The notes: a model not told the origin generated them from the letters alone. Positions 1-9,426 are shown, numbered from the stretch's first letter. The stretch is DNA of 55,504 nucleotides from Cytobacillus praedii (GCF_001439605.1 NZ_LMBX01000031.1:1-55504), one strand, 5' to 3'. Made by a program: numbers and translations.

Positions 1-30
1 ATTCTTCACTATATTTTGCCATAAAAAACA

Positions 31-68
31 CCCCCGAAAGTTAGATTTATTACTCTAACTTTCGGGGG
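31..68 (-). terminator. Rho-independent terminator
   Basis: A perfect 15-bp inverted repeat (31-45 with 54-68, loop of 8 bases). On the minus strand the stem is followed by TGTTTTTTAT, so it terminates leftward transcription coming from the polysaccharide locus. The plus-strand side has no T-run. Confidence 0.85.
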
Positions 69-204
69 TCGGTACTTTGATCTCTAAGCGTTTTTTTCTA
101 TGTTTGAAGTTGGTTTTCTTTGTTTCCTGCTTTGTAGAAAAATGAGCGTATTCTTTTGTTATCGGGTTTGTTGCCTTTCATGGGCTTTATAACGGGGATT
201 TGGT

Positions 205-601
205 TACTGTCTACTTTTTTTTGCTTGCTCGGGCATCATTGCGGCGCTTTCGTTACCGTCCTCTCTCTTTTTTGCTTCCTCGGGCATCATTGCGACGCTT
301 TCGTTACCGTTGCCTCTCTTTTTCACCTTCTTCGGGTATCATTACGGCGCTTTCGTTACCGTCTGCTCTCTTTTTTTGCCTTCTCGGGCATCATTGCGGG
401 GCTTTCATTACCGTTACCTCTCTTTTTTTGCTTCCTCGGGCATCATTGCGTGGCTTTCGTTACCGTCTCCACTCTTTTTCGCTCTCCTCGGGCATCATTG
501 CTATGCCTTCGTTACCTTCCGCACTCTTTTTCTCCTTCCTCATGCAGCATTGCGGCTCTTGATTATCGGCTCCTCCCCTTTTCTCCCTCCTCGGGCATCC
601 T
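205..601. repeat. 52-bp tandem repeat array, about eight units
   Basis: The core CGGGCATCATTGCG-CTTTCGTTACCGT recurs with its GGGCATCATT at 231, 282, 334, 386, 438 and 490, then in decayed form near 544 and 593. Spacings are 51-52 bp. The period is not a multiple of three, so every reading frame changes from unit to unit and the ORFs crossing it are not credible genes. The first five or six units are well kept and the right end is degraded. The array lies between two leftward terminators, downstream of the last glycosyltransferase gene. Function unknown. Confidence 0.85.
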
Positions 602-641
602 AACAATTTTTTGTTTCCCCTATTTTCAAATTTTCAGTAAG

Positions 642-672
642 AAAAAAACCAATCCCATTAGGAATTGGCTTT
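642..672 (-). terminator. Terminator at the end of the polysaccharide operon
   Basis: CCAATCCC (649-656) pairs with GGAATTGG (661-668) with one G-T pair. On the minus strand this is followed by seven T. The stop codon of the last glycosyltransferase gene sits in the loop. Confidence 0.75.
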
Positions 673-1899
673 CCTTTTTTCCTTTATTTCTATGTTATCT
701 AGAATTTCATCTACGATACTTTTCCATGAATACTGTTCGATCGCAAGCTTGCGTCCATATTCGCTCATTGCTTGATATTCATCGCTGGATATCGTCATTA
801 ATTCTGAAATTGCATGAGCAATGCCTTCAGGATTTTCTGGAGGAGCAATTTTTCCGCAATTGTACTCTTCAAGAATCGCTGCGCTCTCCCCATCTCCACA
901 ATAAAGGACGGGAACACCTGAGGAAATGGCAGGGAAAATTTTCGAAGGTCTTGCGCCTTTGAAAAGCTCAATATTCCTTAAAGATACGACGCTAAAGTCA
1001 GCGATTGAGAACATTCTTGGCATTTCTGAAACTGGAACGGATCCATAAAAGGTTACATTCTCCAGTCCTAAGTCTTCTTTCATTTTTACAAGCTTCTCAC
1101 GCTCTTGGCCATCACCGACAAAAAGAAAATGGGCATCTGGCTGCTTGTCCTTTAACAGCGACGCAGCTTCCAATACAGAATCCAATCCTTGTGCATACCC
1201 AAGTGCTCCAGCATACATAAATACCTTTTTTCCTTGGATGCCAATTTCACTTAGCAGGCTTTCATCTTTCGTAATCGGCTTAAATGTCTCCGTATTCACA
1301 CCATTGGGAAGAAGAAATACATCTGATGAATCCTTCCCCTTACGAATCATATAATCCTTAATTCCTTCGGTTGCAGTCGCAATTTTCCACGACTTTTTAT
1401 AAAGAAATCTTTCTAGCCACTCAGCTAAGCGGATAAACGATTTATTTTTTAAAATCCCTAATTCAACTGCTGATTCAGGCCAAATATCTGCTACATTGAA
1501 GACAAATTTAGCCCGCTTCATTTTAGCCCCGAGATAACCTGTGATGCCTAGAAAAAGCGGCGGCGAATTACAGATGATTACATCAGTGGGCTTTGCTTTC
1601 ATAAGCGAGTAAAATGCACTGAAAGTGAAGGAAAAATAGGAAGCAAGCCGCTTCCAGAAGCTCCCTTTCGGAGACGGATAAATCCACGAACGGTGAACAG
1701 GAATTCCATCCCAATCCTCATACATATAAAATTTCCCTTTATACTCCTCAGGAATAATTCCATGAGGATGATGAGGAAATGCTGTTAATACTTCCACCTG
1801 ATGACCTCTGCTAATAAGCTCTTTACTTACTTCGTATACTCGAATTTGAGGGGCACCTGTTTCAGGGGGAAAATGCTGGCATAGATAAATCACTCTCAT
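658..1899 (-). CDS. Glycosyltransferase family 4 (WbuB-like)
   Basis: A cytosolic, membrane-associated GT-B glycosyltransferase that adds one sugar to the growing lipid-linked repeat unit. The N-terminal half begins MRVIYLCQHFPPETGAPQIR, typical of WbuB-type GT4 enzymes. The C-terminal Rossmann half carries FLFVGDGQE and, near residues 310-335, RPSKIFPAISSGVPVL, the nucleotide-sugar binding segment. I start it at the ATG at 1899 because GGAGATGGG lies just upstream. The ATG eight codons earlier overlaps the galU stop and has no ribosome site of its own. It is the last gene of the operon. Donor and acceptor cannot be read from sequence. One of three glycosyltransferases here, matching a four-sugar repeat whose first sugar comes from TagO (inference). 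Confidence 0.88.
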   Translation of the reverse strand: MRVIYLCQHFPPETGAPQIRVYEVSKELISRGHQVEVLTAFPHHPHGIIPEEYKGKFYMYEDWDGIPVHRSWIYPSPKGSFWKRLASYFSFTFSAFYSLMKAKPTDVIICNSPPLFLGITGYLGAKMKRAKFVFNVADIWPESAVELGILKNKSFIRLAEWLERFLYKKSWKIATATEGIKDYMIRKGKDSSDVFLLPNGVNTETFKPITKDESLLSEIGIQGKKVFMYAGALGYAQGLDSVLEAASLLKDKQPDAHFLFVGDGQEREKLVKMKEDLGLENVTFYGSVPVSEMPRMFSIADFSVVSLRNIELFKGARPSKIFPAISSGVPVLYCGDGESAAILEEYNCGKIAPPENPEGIAHAISELMTISSDEYQAMSEYGRKLAIEQYSWKSIVDEILDNIEIKEKRKANS

Positions 1900-1912
1900 T
1901 TTCCCATCTCCA

Positions 1913-2776
1913 TTACTTAACATGAATTTGTTTAATATAAGCTTCTAGCTTATCTTTAAGATCCGGACGCTTCAGCGCATAATCAATGGACGCCTGTAAA
2001 AATCCAAATTTATCGCCGACATCATAGCGTTTGCCTTGGATAATATAAGAGTAAATCGATTCTTGTCCGAGCAGTCGATCGATGGCATCTGTCAGCTGAA
2101 TCTCGCCTTTTTTATCAGGCTGAACTTGTTCCAGCAGATCAAAGATCGCTGGTGATAAAATATATCGCCCAACAATCGCTTGTGTTGACGGCGCTTCTTC
2201 GATTGCAGGCTTTTCAACTAGGCTCTTCACCTTGAATAGATCTCCTGTACTTTCAGAATAATTAACAATTCCATACTTATTAACTTCTGAACGAGGCACT
2301 TCATTACAGCCAAGAATGCTCGAATGAACCTCATTATACTGATCGATCATTTGTTTTAATGCCGGAACTTCACTATCGACAATATCATCCCCAAGCAAAA
2401 CAGCAAATGGCTCATTGCCAATAAATTTCTTGGCACATAGGACTGCATGTCCTAAGCCAAGCGGCTCTTTTTGTCTTACATAGTGAATATCAACGAGGTT
2501 AGAGATATTCTCAACCACTTCGAGCATCTCATGCTTTCCTGTTCTTTCAAGAAGCAATTCTAGCTCAACAGATTTATCAAAATGATCTTCAATTGCCCGT
2601 TTACTTCTACCTGTTACAATAATGATATCTTCAATTCCCGACTCAACCGCTTCTTCAATAATATATTGAATCGTTGGTTTATCTACAATCGGAAGCATTT
2701 CCTTCGGCTGCGCCTTTGTTGCGGGCAAAAATCTTGTCCCCAAGCCTGCTGCAGGAATAACTGCCTTTTTAATCAT
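1913..2776 (-). CDS. galU: UTP-glucose-1-phosphate uridylyltransferase
   Basis: Makes UDP-glucose from glucose-1-phosphate and UTP. At 287 residues it has the normal family length. It begins MIKKAVIPAAGLGTRFLP, the nucleotide-binding signature G-x-G-T-R, followed by KEMLPIVDKPTIQYIIEEA. Later come LGDDIV and VEKP, both expected for the family. The ATG overlaps the upstream glycosyltransferase stop (ATGA) with GGGGATGA as ribosome site, so translation is coupled. Because it lies inside a polysaccharide operon, it probably supplies glucose for this polymer. A housekeeping copy (gtaB) elsewhere in the genome is likely but cannot be seen. Confidence 0.95.
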   Translation of the reverse strand: MIKKAVIPAAGLGTRFLPATKAQPKEMLPIVDKPTIQYIIEEAVESGIEDIIIVTGRSKRAIEDHFDKSVELELLLERTGKHEMLEVVENISNLVDIHYVRQKEPLGLGHAVLCAKKFIGNEPFAVLLGDDIVDSEVPALKQMIDQYNEVHSSILGCNEVPRSEVNKYGIVNYSESTGDLFKVKSLVEKPAIEEAPSTQAIVGRYILSPAIFDLLEQVQPDKKGEIQLTDAIDRLLGQESIYSYIIQGKRYDVGDKFGFLQASIDYALKRPDLKDKLEAYIKQIHVK

Positions 2777-3855
2777 GATTTCATCCCCTTTTTCAAGGTT
2801 TGGTCATATAGCTCAAGCATGCCATTTGCGTTATCAACCCAATTATAATTTGCCTTTACATGGTCGATACCGGCAAGACCCATTGCTTGGCTTTTTTCTT
2901 TGTCTTCTACTAAGGATAGAATCGCTTTTGCTAACTCTTCAGGATTTTCTTTTGGTACCACATATCCTGTCTTGCCTTCAAGAACAACCTCTGGCAAGCC
3001 CCCGACATTAGAAACAACAACAGGAACGCCGCATGCCATCGATTCAACCGCTGCAACCCCAAAGCTTTCACTGTCCTCTGTTGAGGGAACCCCGAACACA
3101 TCCATTTTATTTATGTATTCAGGCACTTTGTCATTCGGCACTCTGCCTGTAAATGTCGTGACATGATCAATTTTCAATTCCTTTGTTAATTGTTCATATT
3201 CACTTCTTTGCGGACCATCTCCAACGATGAGCAGCTGGGCATTTTTCTTACTGGAATAAATCGTGGCGAACGCCTTAATTAAATCCCCGATCCCGTATTT
3301 ATCTGATAAAGCCTTTACCGTACCAATCGTAATTTGTTCATCCGATTTTAAACCCGATAGCGGCTTGAATTTATTCATGTCCACTCCAAATGGTGTGACA
3401 AAAACCTTTTTATCTGTATACTTATTTGTTTCTTTAGCCATGATATGACTTGTAGAACAAACCACATCTGTTTTCGATAATGTGTAATCAACAATTTTTC
3501 GATTCACACTGCCTTGCTGAGGAAATTGGAAAATATCTCTTCCCCAAACAGAAACATAATAAGGCTTGTAATTTGCTAATGCTCCAATAAATCCATAGCT
3601 TGAAACATAGTGAGCGTGCAGAATATCAGGCTTGAATTGTTTTAAGATCTTCTTTAAAGCAAAAACGCTGGAAATATACGATAGCTTTCCTGGCAATAGC
3701 TTCGGAAGGGTAATCGTATCTACTTCCTTTGCATTTTCCGCAGAGTAATGATCGAAAAACGTAACAACCTTCACATCGATCCCTTTATCTTTATAAAACA
3801 AGGCCCACTTATGCGTGTGTATCGATCTGCTTGGAGCCAAAATTAAAACTTTCAT
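2773..3855 (-). CDS. Glycosyltransferase family 4
   Basis: GT-B glycosyltransferase of 360 residues. The N-terminal acceptor domain starts MKVLILAPSRSIHTHKWA and has LHAHYVSSYGFIGAL near residues 99-113. The C-terminal Glycos_transf_1 domain has IGTVKALSDKYGI, LLIVGDGP and the retaining E-x7-E motif ESFGVAAVE followed by MACGVPVVVSNVGGLPE. It overlaps galU by 4 bp, so the two are translationally coupled. A 132-bp intergenic repeat separates it from the glycosyltransferase gene upstream. Sugar specificity is unknown. The retaining fold would suit alpha-linked glucose or GlcNAc, which is only a guess. Confidence 0.9.
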   Translation of the reverse strand: MKVLILAPSRSIHTHKWALFYKDKGIDVKVVTFFDHYSAENAKEVDTITLPKLLPGKLSYISSVFALKKILKQFKPDILHAHYVSSYGFIGALANYKPYYVSVWGRDIFQFPQQGSVNRKIVDYTLSKTDVVCSTSHIMAKETNKYTDKKVFVTPFGVDMNKFKPLSGLKSDEQITIGTVKALSDKYGIGDLIKAFATIYSSKKNAQLLIVGDGPQRSEYEQLTKELKIDHVTTFTGRVPNDKVPEYINKMDVFGVPSTEDSESFGVAAVESMACGVPVVVSNVGGLPEVVLEGKTGYVVPKENPEELAKAILSLVEDKEKSQAMGLAGIDHVKANYNWVDNANGMLELYDQTLKKGMKS

Positions 3856-3967
3856 ATGTCCTCCTCAGAAAGTCCTTCGTTAAATTACGTACTTATGGGG
3901 ACAAAAAAACACCTCATTTTGTCCACTTGTAATGTTGTTCTTGCGAATTAAAATTTAGTTGGTAAAT

Positions 3968-4099
3968 GGTTGATTTCCGCTCCAGGATGCTCGCTTTCCG
4001 CGGGGTAGGCGCTGAGCCTCCTCGTCGCTAACGCTCCTGTGGGGTCTCAGCTTTCTTACGCATCCCGCTGGAGTCTCGCACCTTGCGCTCCAATCAACC
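3968..4099 (-). repeat. Dispersed 132-bp Bacillaceae-type intergenic repeat, copy 1
   Basis: Read on the minus strand, the element starts with GGTTGATTGGAGCG, contains GGTGCGAGACTCC, GCTGAGACCCC, GACGAGGAGGCTCA and CCCCGCGGAAAGCGAGC, and ends in GCGGAAATCAACC. The ends are inverted repeats of each other. It matches 44911-45041 almost base for base over long stretches. There is no coding capacity. It is GC-rich against its surroundings and rich in internal pairing, so it is probably structured if transcribed. It lies inside the operon between two glycosyltransferase genes. Confidence 0.85.
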
Positions 4100-4176
4100 G
4101 ACTTTGTTGGTAAGCCATGTTCATCCACTTCGTTTAAAACAACAATCTTTTAGAAATGCTCCTTAACAAATAGGAA

Positions 4177-5280
4177 TTATTTAATAAGACTGCTTTTTAT
4201 TTTTTCCACTCTTGCCAGCCATGAATGCTTTTGCAGGAATGTTTTTTGGATGTTTTCTCGATAACGCTCAGCATCTTTTGTCATTTTCACAATCGCCTTT
4301 GCCATATCTTCCGGGTTATCCTCACAAATCAGGCCATAGCCATCTGTCTCTATTATTTCTTGTTGTGCCTGACAATATGTGGCGATCACTGGAAGCTCAT
4401 TGGAAAGGTATTCGACGAGCTTAACCGGGACTGAGAAATCATTATAGATGCTCCGATATCTTGGAATAAAAGCAAAGTCCATTTCACGATAAAGCTCATT
4501 TAACGCTTCTCCGCTCACATGCTTGACCGCTACATTCATTTCTTGCAGTCGTGCCTTCTTTTCCTCAGATAATCCCTTGTACTCATCCTCACGGCAAACA
4601 ACCGTCAATTCACATATAACACTTGCCTCATTCGCTTTTTCAAGAGCATCGAGCAAGAGAAACAATCCATAATCCTCATTATTAATTCCGCCGACATACA
4701 GCCCTTGAGCATTTTGCTTCACTCGTTCGCTGCGAACAACTTGGCTCTCTTTTCCTCCTGGAGGAAGAGAAACCTTTTCTCTATTAATATCCACATACTT
4801 CCCCATCGCATCGCTAGGGAGGAAAATAACATCACAATATTTGCTGTAAAAATTCTCTTCCATCCGGTAGATGGTCTTCATAACCGTCTTTTTCGCACCC
4901 TTTAATGGATAAAGCTCATCAAATTTCCAATACACATCACGGTAGAATACACCGACAGGCACATGGCGCTGCTTTAGAAATTTCATGACCTTTGTATCAA
5001 TAAAAGGCTTCTTCGGGATATGTCCCTTATCTGTCAGCCAAAAAGGAATCGTTTGGTTCTCCATATAGCAGAACCAAAGATCATCCAGCTTCCCTTCTGC
5101 CTTCCATTGCTCAAATAAGGTCGCCCTTTCAGCTGAGTTCCCTGACAGCAAGAGAATATTTACACCTTCCCGGCTTCCCCATTGCTGAAATGCCTTATAC
5201 ATTTCCTTCGGGCGAAGCTTTGAACCGCTATTTGCATTCTCGGCTACCTCAAATGGGTAATAAAGTAATACTGATTTCAT
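4177..5280 (-). CDS. Glycosyltransferase (GT-B, group 1 type)
   Basis: A predicted glycosyltransferase of 367 residues, more diverged than its two neighbours. It begins MKSVLLYYPFEVAENANSGS. The C-terminal half has LYVGGINNEDYGLFLLLDAL near residue 193, then VPVKLVEYLSNELPVIATYC and a closing segment GLICEDNPEDMAKAIVKM, matching the donor-site region of GT4 enzymes. No signal peptide or membrane segment is seen. Its gene lies 12 bp after the polymerase gene, with AAGGAGAAAAAACG before the ATG. It should add one sugar of the repeat unit. Confidence 0.8.
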   Translation of the reverse strand: MKSVLLYYPFEVAENANSGSKLRPKEMYKAFQQWGSREGVNILLLSGNSAERATLFEQWKAEGKLDDLWFCYMENQTIPFWLTDKGHIPKKPFIDTKVMKFLKQRHVPVGVFYRDVYWKFDELYPLKGAKKTVMKTIYRMEENFYSKYCDVIFLPSDAMGKYVDINREKVSLPPGGKESQVVRSERVKQNAQGLYVGGINNEDYGLFLLLDALEKANEASVICELTVVCREDEYKGLSEEKKARLQEMNVAVKHVSGEALNELYREMDFAFIPRYRSIYNDFSVPVKLVEYLSNELPVIATYCQAQQEIIETDGYGLICEDNPEDMAKAIVKMTKDAERYRENIQKTFLQKHSWLARVEKIKSSLIK

Positions 5281-5292
5281 CGTTTTTTCTCC

Positions 5293-6672
5293 TTATGCCT
5301 CGTTTCTCGCTTTCTTCTTGAAAAAGAAGGAAAACAAATCCAAACGAATTCTTATAAACAGCAGAATTCCAGCGAATAAGCAAGTGATAAAAATCCAAAT
5401 TGGATTGAAGAGAAAATCAGCAAATCCACCTACTAATGTCCGAGGAATATTAATGGAAAAGTATATAAACAAGCATAAAAACACTGGGTTTTTCGGAAGC
5501 CTGATAAAAACAATATACAGAATCTGGATAAGCACTCCAACATATATCGTACCGAATAAAATCCCTAAATAGCCAAAATTAGCATACGCTTCCGCAATGA
5601 AAAGCGTATTCAGCACGCCACCTGTCCCATCTTCAATCCGATTAGGGAATGCGTTTGCCATGACTAGTCTAGCTGAACGCACCTGTTCAATATCAAACCA
5701 GCCAATTAAAATCGATGGGAGGCTGCTTCCATGTAAAAATGGGATAGACTCGCCAAAAATATTTAAATGCAGGAAGGTAGGCGCAATTTGCGCAAGAATA
5801 AGTCTTCCAATTGGTCCTGATGAATAGGACAAAAAGGAACCTAGATCATTTACTCCTTGAATAAACACGTACATCAAAATGATTAATGTAGCACCACTTA
5901 TCACATAGAGATTAATCCTCCTGCGATTAAGCACTAATTTCCCAACATAAAGCTGGACAAAAATAAACATAATGATGTAGAAAATAATCGGTGATTTGGA
6001 TAAATCATACACACTAATTAAAACCGCACAGGCGAAAAGAGGAAGGAATAACAGTCCCCATTTCAATTGTCTTGTCTTAACGGTGTATACATAAGCGATT
6101 AAGGACAGCAAAGGCGTCAATGCAATTGCAAATATATTTCTTATTAACACATGGCCATGGAAATTCCTTGCTGCATCAATACGAAGCATCCCTAAATCAG
6201 ATAGATTTCCTTTCAGCAATGCGAAAAGTGGCACCTGGCTCGTCTTTAATAGCGTATAAGCAACCGCAAGCATACTGATTAGCGACAGACCGAGAAAAAT
6301 AAGGTAAAACTCATTTTTCTCCGTAAACGTATTCTCTACCGGCTTTTTTAAATAATGATTGAATTCCTTCTTCGCATTAAAGCCAGCAAGCTTGCTGACA
6401 ATAAACATCGAAAGCGGCAGCATAATCATGACGAAAGAGACGGCTCCAAAACCGATATACCGATACACTTCATGGTCGAGTTTATTAATCATATAATAAT
6501 GGTCGATATCAAGCGCTATTAATAAGCTGCCGATATAACAGGAAACAAACAAGGAATAGTAAAAGATTAAAGAATTGAGATTTGGCTTTAACAGTGACAA
6601 ACTCCCAGATACATTTCTAAATAGGATAACTGAAATCGTTAGAACAGCAACCCAAACAATGATAGCTAACAT
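5293..6672 (-). CDS. Polysaccharide repeat-unit polymerase (Wzy/O-antigen polymerase type)
   Basis: An integral membrane protein of 459 residues with about eleven to twelve hydrophobic segments, for example MLAIIVWVAVLTISVILF at the start. There is a large external loop at about residues 280-345, as in Wzy polymerases. The loop contains SGPIGRLILAQIAPTFLHL and ENTARG-like polar stretches. No catalytic motif is universal in this family, so the call rests on topology, length and context (flippase, Wzz-like protein and glycosyltransferases in one operon). It would join flipped undecaprenyl-linked repeat units on the outer face of the membrane. Confidence 0.8.
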   Translation of the reverse strand: MLAIIVWVAVLTISVILFRNVSGSLSLLKPNLNSLIFYYSLFVSCYIGSLLIALDIDHYYMINKLDHEVYRYIGFGAVSFVMIMLPLSMFIVSKLAGFNAKKEFNHYLKKPVENTFTEKNEFYLIFLGLSLISMLAVAYTLLKTSQVPLFALLKGNLSDLGMLRIDAARNFHGHVLIRNIFAIALTPLLSLIAYVYTVKTRQLKWGLLFLPLFACAVLISVYDLSKSPIIFYIIMFIFVQLYVGKLVLNRRRINLYVISGATLIILMYVFIQGVNDLGSFLSYSSGPIGRLILAQIAPTFLHLNIFGESIPFLHGSSLPSILIGWFDIEQVRSARLVMANAFPNRIEDGTGGVLNTLFIAEAYANFGYLGILFGTIYVGVLIQILYIVFIRLPKNPVFLCLFIYFSINIPRTLVGGFADFLFNPIWIFITCLFAGILLFIRIRLDLFSFFFKKKARNEA

Positions 6673-6682
6673 TCGTCAGCAC

Positions 6683-7741
6683 CTACTTTTTGCTGATAAT
6701 ATCAACAATTTTTTCAGAGGCTTGTCCATCACCAAATACTTCTTTATATTCTGGATTAACCTCTTTTTGCACCGCAGCTAAGATTTTCTCTGTATCTGTT
6801 CCCGTTAAGATATTTGCCTCTCCACTAAGCGTTTCAACCCATTCCGTCTGTTCACGGATCGTTACGCAAGGTACCTTCATGAAATAAGCTTCTTTTTGCA
6901 CACCGCCAGAGTCCGTAACGATTTTCTTTGCATTTGCCTCAAGCGTCAGCATATCTAAGTAACCAACAGGGTCGATTACTTTTAAATTAGGCACATCGCC
7001 CAAGTTTAAGCCGTAATCAGCCAATTTATGCTTTGTTCTCGGATGGATCGGCCAAACCTTCACTTCATCAATTTTTGAAAAAGCATCTAAAATGTTTTTC
7101 ATATTCTCGATATCATCTGTGTTTTCAGCTCGGTGAATCGTAATTAAGTGATAATCTTTCGCTGTTAATCCAGCTTCCGCTAAGATATTGGACTTTTCCT
7201 TAGCCAGCTCACGGTTATAAAGAACAGCATCGTACATCACATCGCCAATATTAAATACATTGTGGGTAATGTTTTCGTTTGTTAAATTTTCAATCGCCGT
7301 ATCTGTCGGGCAGAATAAATATTCTGAGACATGGTCTGTCATAATTCGATTAATTTCTTCGGGCATTTTTTTATTAAAGCTTCTAAGACCTGCTTCGATA
7401 TGAATAACAGGAACGTGCAATTTAGCAGCCACTAATGCGCCTGCCAACGTTGAATTCGTATCTCCATAAACCATTAAATAATCTGGCTGTTCATTTAGTA
7501 CAATCTCTTCGATTTTCGCAAGCATTTCACCTGTTTGCTTTCCATGGTTGCCTGAACCAACACCTAGATGATAATCAGGCTTTGGAATATGCAGCTCTTC
7601 GAAGAAAATATCAGACATATTTGCATCATAATGCTGGCCTGTGTGGATAATCTTTTCTTCCATATGCTTTCGTAATACCCTTGATACTGGAGCAGCTTTA
7701 ATAAATTGCGGCCTTGCGCCTAGAATCGTTAATATTTTCAT
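6683..7741 (-). CDS. wecB: UDP-GlcNAc 2-epimerase family, non-hydrolysing (WecB/WbpI)
   Basis: 352 residues, normal length. It begins MKILTILGARPQFIKAAPVS and has HTGQHYDANMSDIFFEEL, VYGDTNSTLAGAL, HIEAGLRSFNKKMPEEINR and TDSGGVQKEAYF, all signatures of the non-hydrolysing epimerases that invert C2 of UDP-GlcNAc-type sugars. Next to genes for the diacetamido-uronic acid route it may act as WbpI, turning UDP-GlcNAc(3NAc)A into UDP-ManNAc(3NAc)A. It could instead simply make UDP-ManNAc. Sequence inspection cannot separate the two. The start overlaps the upstream amidotransferase gene by 4 bp. Confidence 0.92.
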   Translation of the reverse strand: MKILTILGARPQFIKAAPVSRVLRKHMEEKIIHTGQHYDANMSDIFFEELHIPKPDYHLGVGSGNHGKQTGEMLAKIEEIVLNEQPDYLMVYGDTNSTLAGALVAAKLHVPVIHIEAGLRSFNKKMPEEINRIMTDHVSEYLFCPTDTAIENLTNENITHNVFNIGDVMYDAVLYNRELAKEKSNILAEAGLTAKDYHLITIHRAENTDDIENMKNILDAFSKIDEVKVWPIHPRTKHKLADYGLNLGDVPNLKVIDPVGYLDMLTLEANAKKIVTDSGGVQKEAYFMKVPCVTIREQTEWVETLSGEANILTGTDTEKILAAVQKEVNPEYKEVFGDGQASEKIVDIISKK

Positions 7742-9330
7742 TTAGATTCACCTTTCAAGCTTTGAATATAGTCTTTTGCTAAAAATGAGTTTATATTATA
7801 CGGCTGCGAATATTTCAAGCGATCATATTTAAAGGACAAAGCCCCAAGGTATTCAGGATAGCTTTTATAAATGCCATACCATTCCATCGGCTCTGAATAA
7901 TACTTTTGATAAAGCTTTTTCTTGTTATATAGTTTTTTCGCTGTATTGTAAAAAACACCATATTTTTGTTTTAAAGAAGTTTCCTTGCCTGCAGGTTTTT
8001 CTGGCTTTGGAAAATAATCCGGGTACATTTGATGAAGCGTGTAATCATATAGGTATTTCTTAAAACGATGTTCGACAGGAACTGTTTTGAAGAATTCCAT
8101 TAACCGATCATCCCATAATGGAATTTCCCAGCCCTTTTCATAAAATTCATAAACTCTGACTGAGTTAATAATGAACTTTGCCTGTCTCTCTTTCCAATCC
8201 CAATATTCGAATAAAGCGCTCGCCTGCTCATTTGTTTGGAATGGCAAGTCTCCAAATGACCGTTTGATCTCAGCCAGTACATCCCCTGCAGAAGCATGAA
8301 GCCCTTTTTCAATGTCCCAAAGCTTGTGATGCTTATTAAGGGTAAACTGAACGACATCTTCTGCCGTAAATACTCGATCCTCCGTGATTTCATAAGCTAA
8401 ATGGCTTCCAGCAACGAAATCTCCTGAATGACCAGGAATGAACACGTAATCACGATCCTGCTTATTAGTGATTTCTCTTACGGCTGGCCAATCCTGAAGG
8501 TGAGCCATGGACGAACCATTCACAGCAAAATCGACATACTGCTTCCACTCATTTGAATGATACCAGCGATGCCAATCATCCTTTTTATATTCAACAAAGT
8601 CCCATTTTAAGCCAAGGCGATCAGCGATATCCTTACTGACAAGTGCCTCTTTATTTTCCCTTTTTCCATACGTAAAGGAAGCGATATCTTCTAGCCCATA
8701 TTCCTTTAGCAATAAGGCAATAATTCTAGAATCATAGCCGCCGCTTAGAGGCAGAATCGGAACTTTATTCTTTAAACGGATGATGAGGTCTTCAAACACT
8801 TCATGAAAAACATTTCTCAGCTCTAAACTAAATTGGTCTAGATCCTTTTCATCAGGATGATGATAAAACTGATAATACTCTTTGCTTCTACTCTTCCCAT
8901 CTTCTTGAATCTGAATGTATGAACCAGCCTCAACTTGATTAACCCCATCATAAAGAGTCTTTTCGTTTGCGGTAAATCCAGTTAATAAAAATTCCTTCAC
9001 AGCTGTTGGATTCATTGCATAGTCTGCTTTATGACTAACTTTATCTGTTACAACCCAGCTTAAGCCATCTTTATAATAGAACAGCGGCATACTCCGCTTC
9101 CGGTCAACAATCGCCGTCACTTTCCGCTGATCTGCCTGTATAAAGACAAACTCTCCATGTATCTCATTCAGTTCACGCAGGAAAAAATCTTCTTCTGCTA
9201 GCACGTCCTGAAGATTATCCGCATCATAGCATTTTCCCTTGTAAAGAATATAGCCGCCAAAGTATACTTGGCCAAATGGAAACGTTAATTCTTTTATAAG
9301 ATTACTGTTTTGAATGACTACTTTTAACAA
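7738..9330 (-). CDS. Asparagine-synthase-like amidotransferase of the polysaccharide locus
   Basis: Two-domain protein related to AsnB. The N-terminal class II glutaminase-like domain (about 1-150) lacks the catalytic Cys after the initiator Met, so it should not release ammonia from glutamine. The C-terminal ATP-pyrophosphatase domain keeps the SGGYDSR loop (residues 196-202) and FIPGHSGDFVAGSH. I start it at the TTG at 9330, five bases after AGGTGA. The GTG at 9339 lies inside that ribosome site. It sits between flippase and epimerase genes. By analogy with AsnB-like WbpS of Pseudomonas aeruginosa O6, it may amidate the carboxyl group of a uronic acid in the polymer. The substrate is inferred. 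Confidence 0.82.
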   Translation of the reverse strand: MLKVVIQNSNLIKELTFPFGQVYFGGYILYKGKCYDADNLQDVLAEEDFFLRELNEIHGEFVFIQADQRKVTAIVDRKRSMPLFYYKDGLSWVVTDKVSHKADYAMNPTAVKEFLLTGFTANEKTLYDGVNQVEAGSYIQIQEDGKSRSKEYYQFYHHPDEKDLDQFSLELRNVFHEVFEDLIIRLKNKVPILPLSGGYDSRIIALLLKEYGLEDIASFTYGKRENKEALVSKDIADRLGLKWDFVEYKKDDWHRWYHSNEWKQYVDFAVNGSSMAHLQDWPAVREITNKQDRDYVFIPGHSGDFVAGSHLAYEITEDRVFTAEDVVQFTLNKHHKLWDIEKGLHASAGDVLAEIKRSFGDLPFQTNEQASALFEYWDWKERQAKFIINSVRVYEFYEKGWEIPLWDDRLMEFFKTVPVEHRFKKYLYDYTLHQMYPDYFPKPEKPAGKETSLKQKYGVFYNTAKKLYNKKKLYQKYYSEPMEWYGIYKSYPEYLGALSFKYDRLKYSQPYNINSFLAKDYIQSLKGESK

Positions 9331-9426
9331 ATAAATCACCTATTTTTTCATTCGGTTATATGAATGCAGGAATTGCTTGTGAGGCAGCTTTTGGAACGCA
9401 GACCCCACAATCCTTGTTCATATCTA

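Noticed and set aside
205..601. CRISPR array
   Set aside because: Repeats are directly adjacent, with no unique spacers, and there are no cas genes.
156..962. Long plus-strand open frame (268 codons) across the 52-bp repeats
   Set aside because: It runs through non-triplet repeats and then antisense to a clear glycosyltransferase gene; no ribosome site and low-complexity translation.
3968..4099. Insertion sequence
   Set aside because: Only about 132 bp, no transposase in the window; treated as a dispersed repeat.
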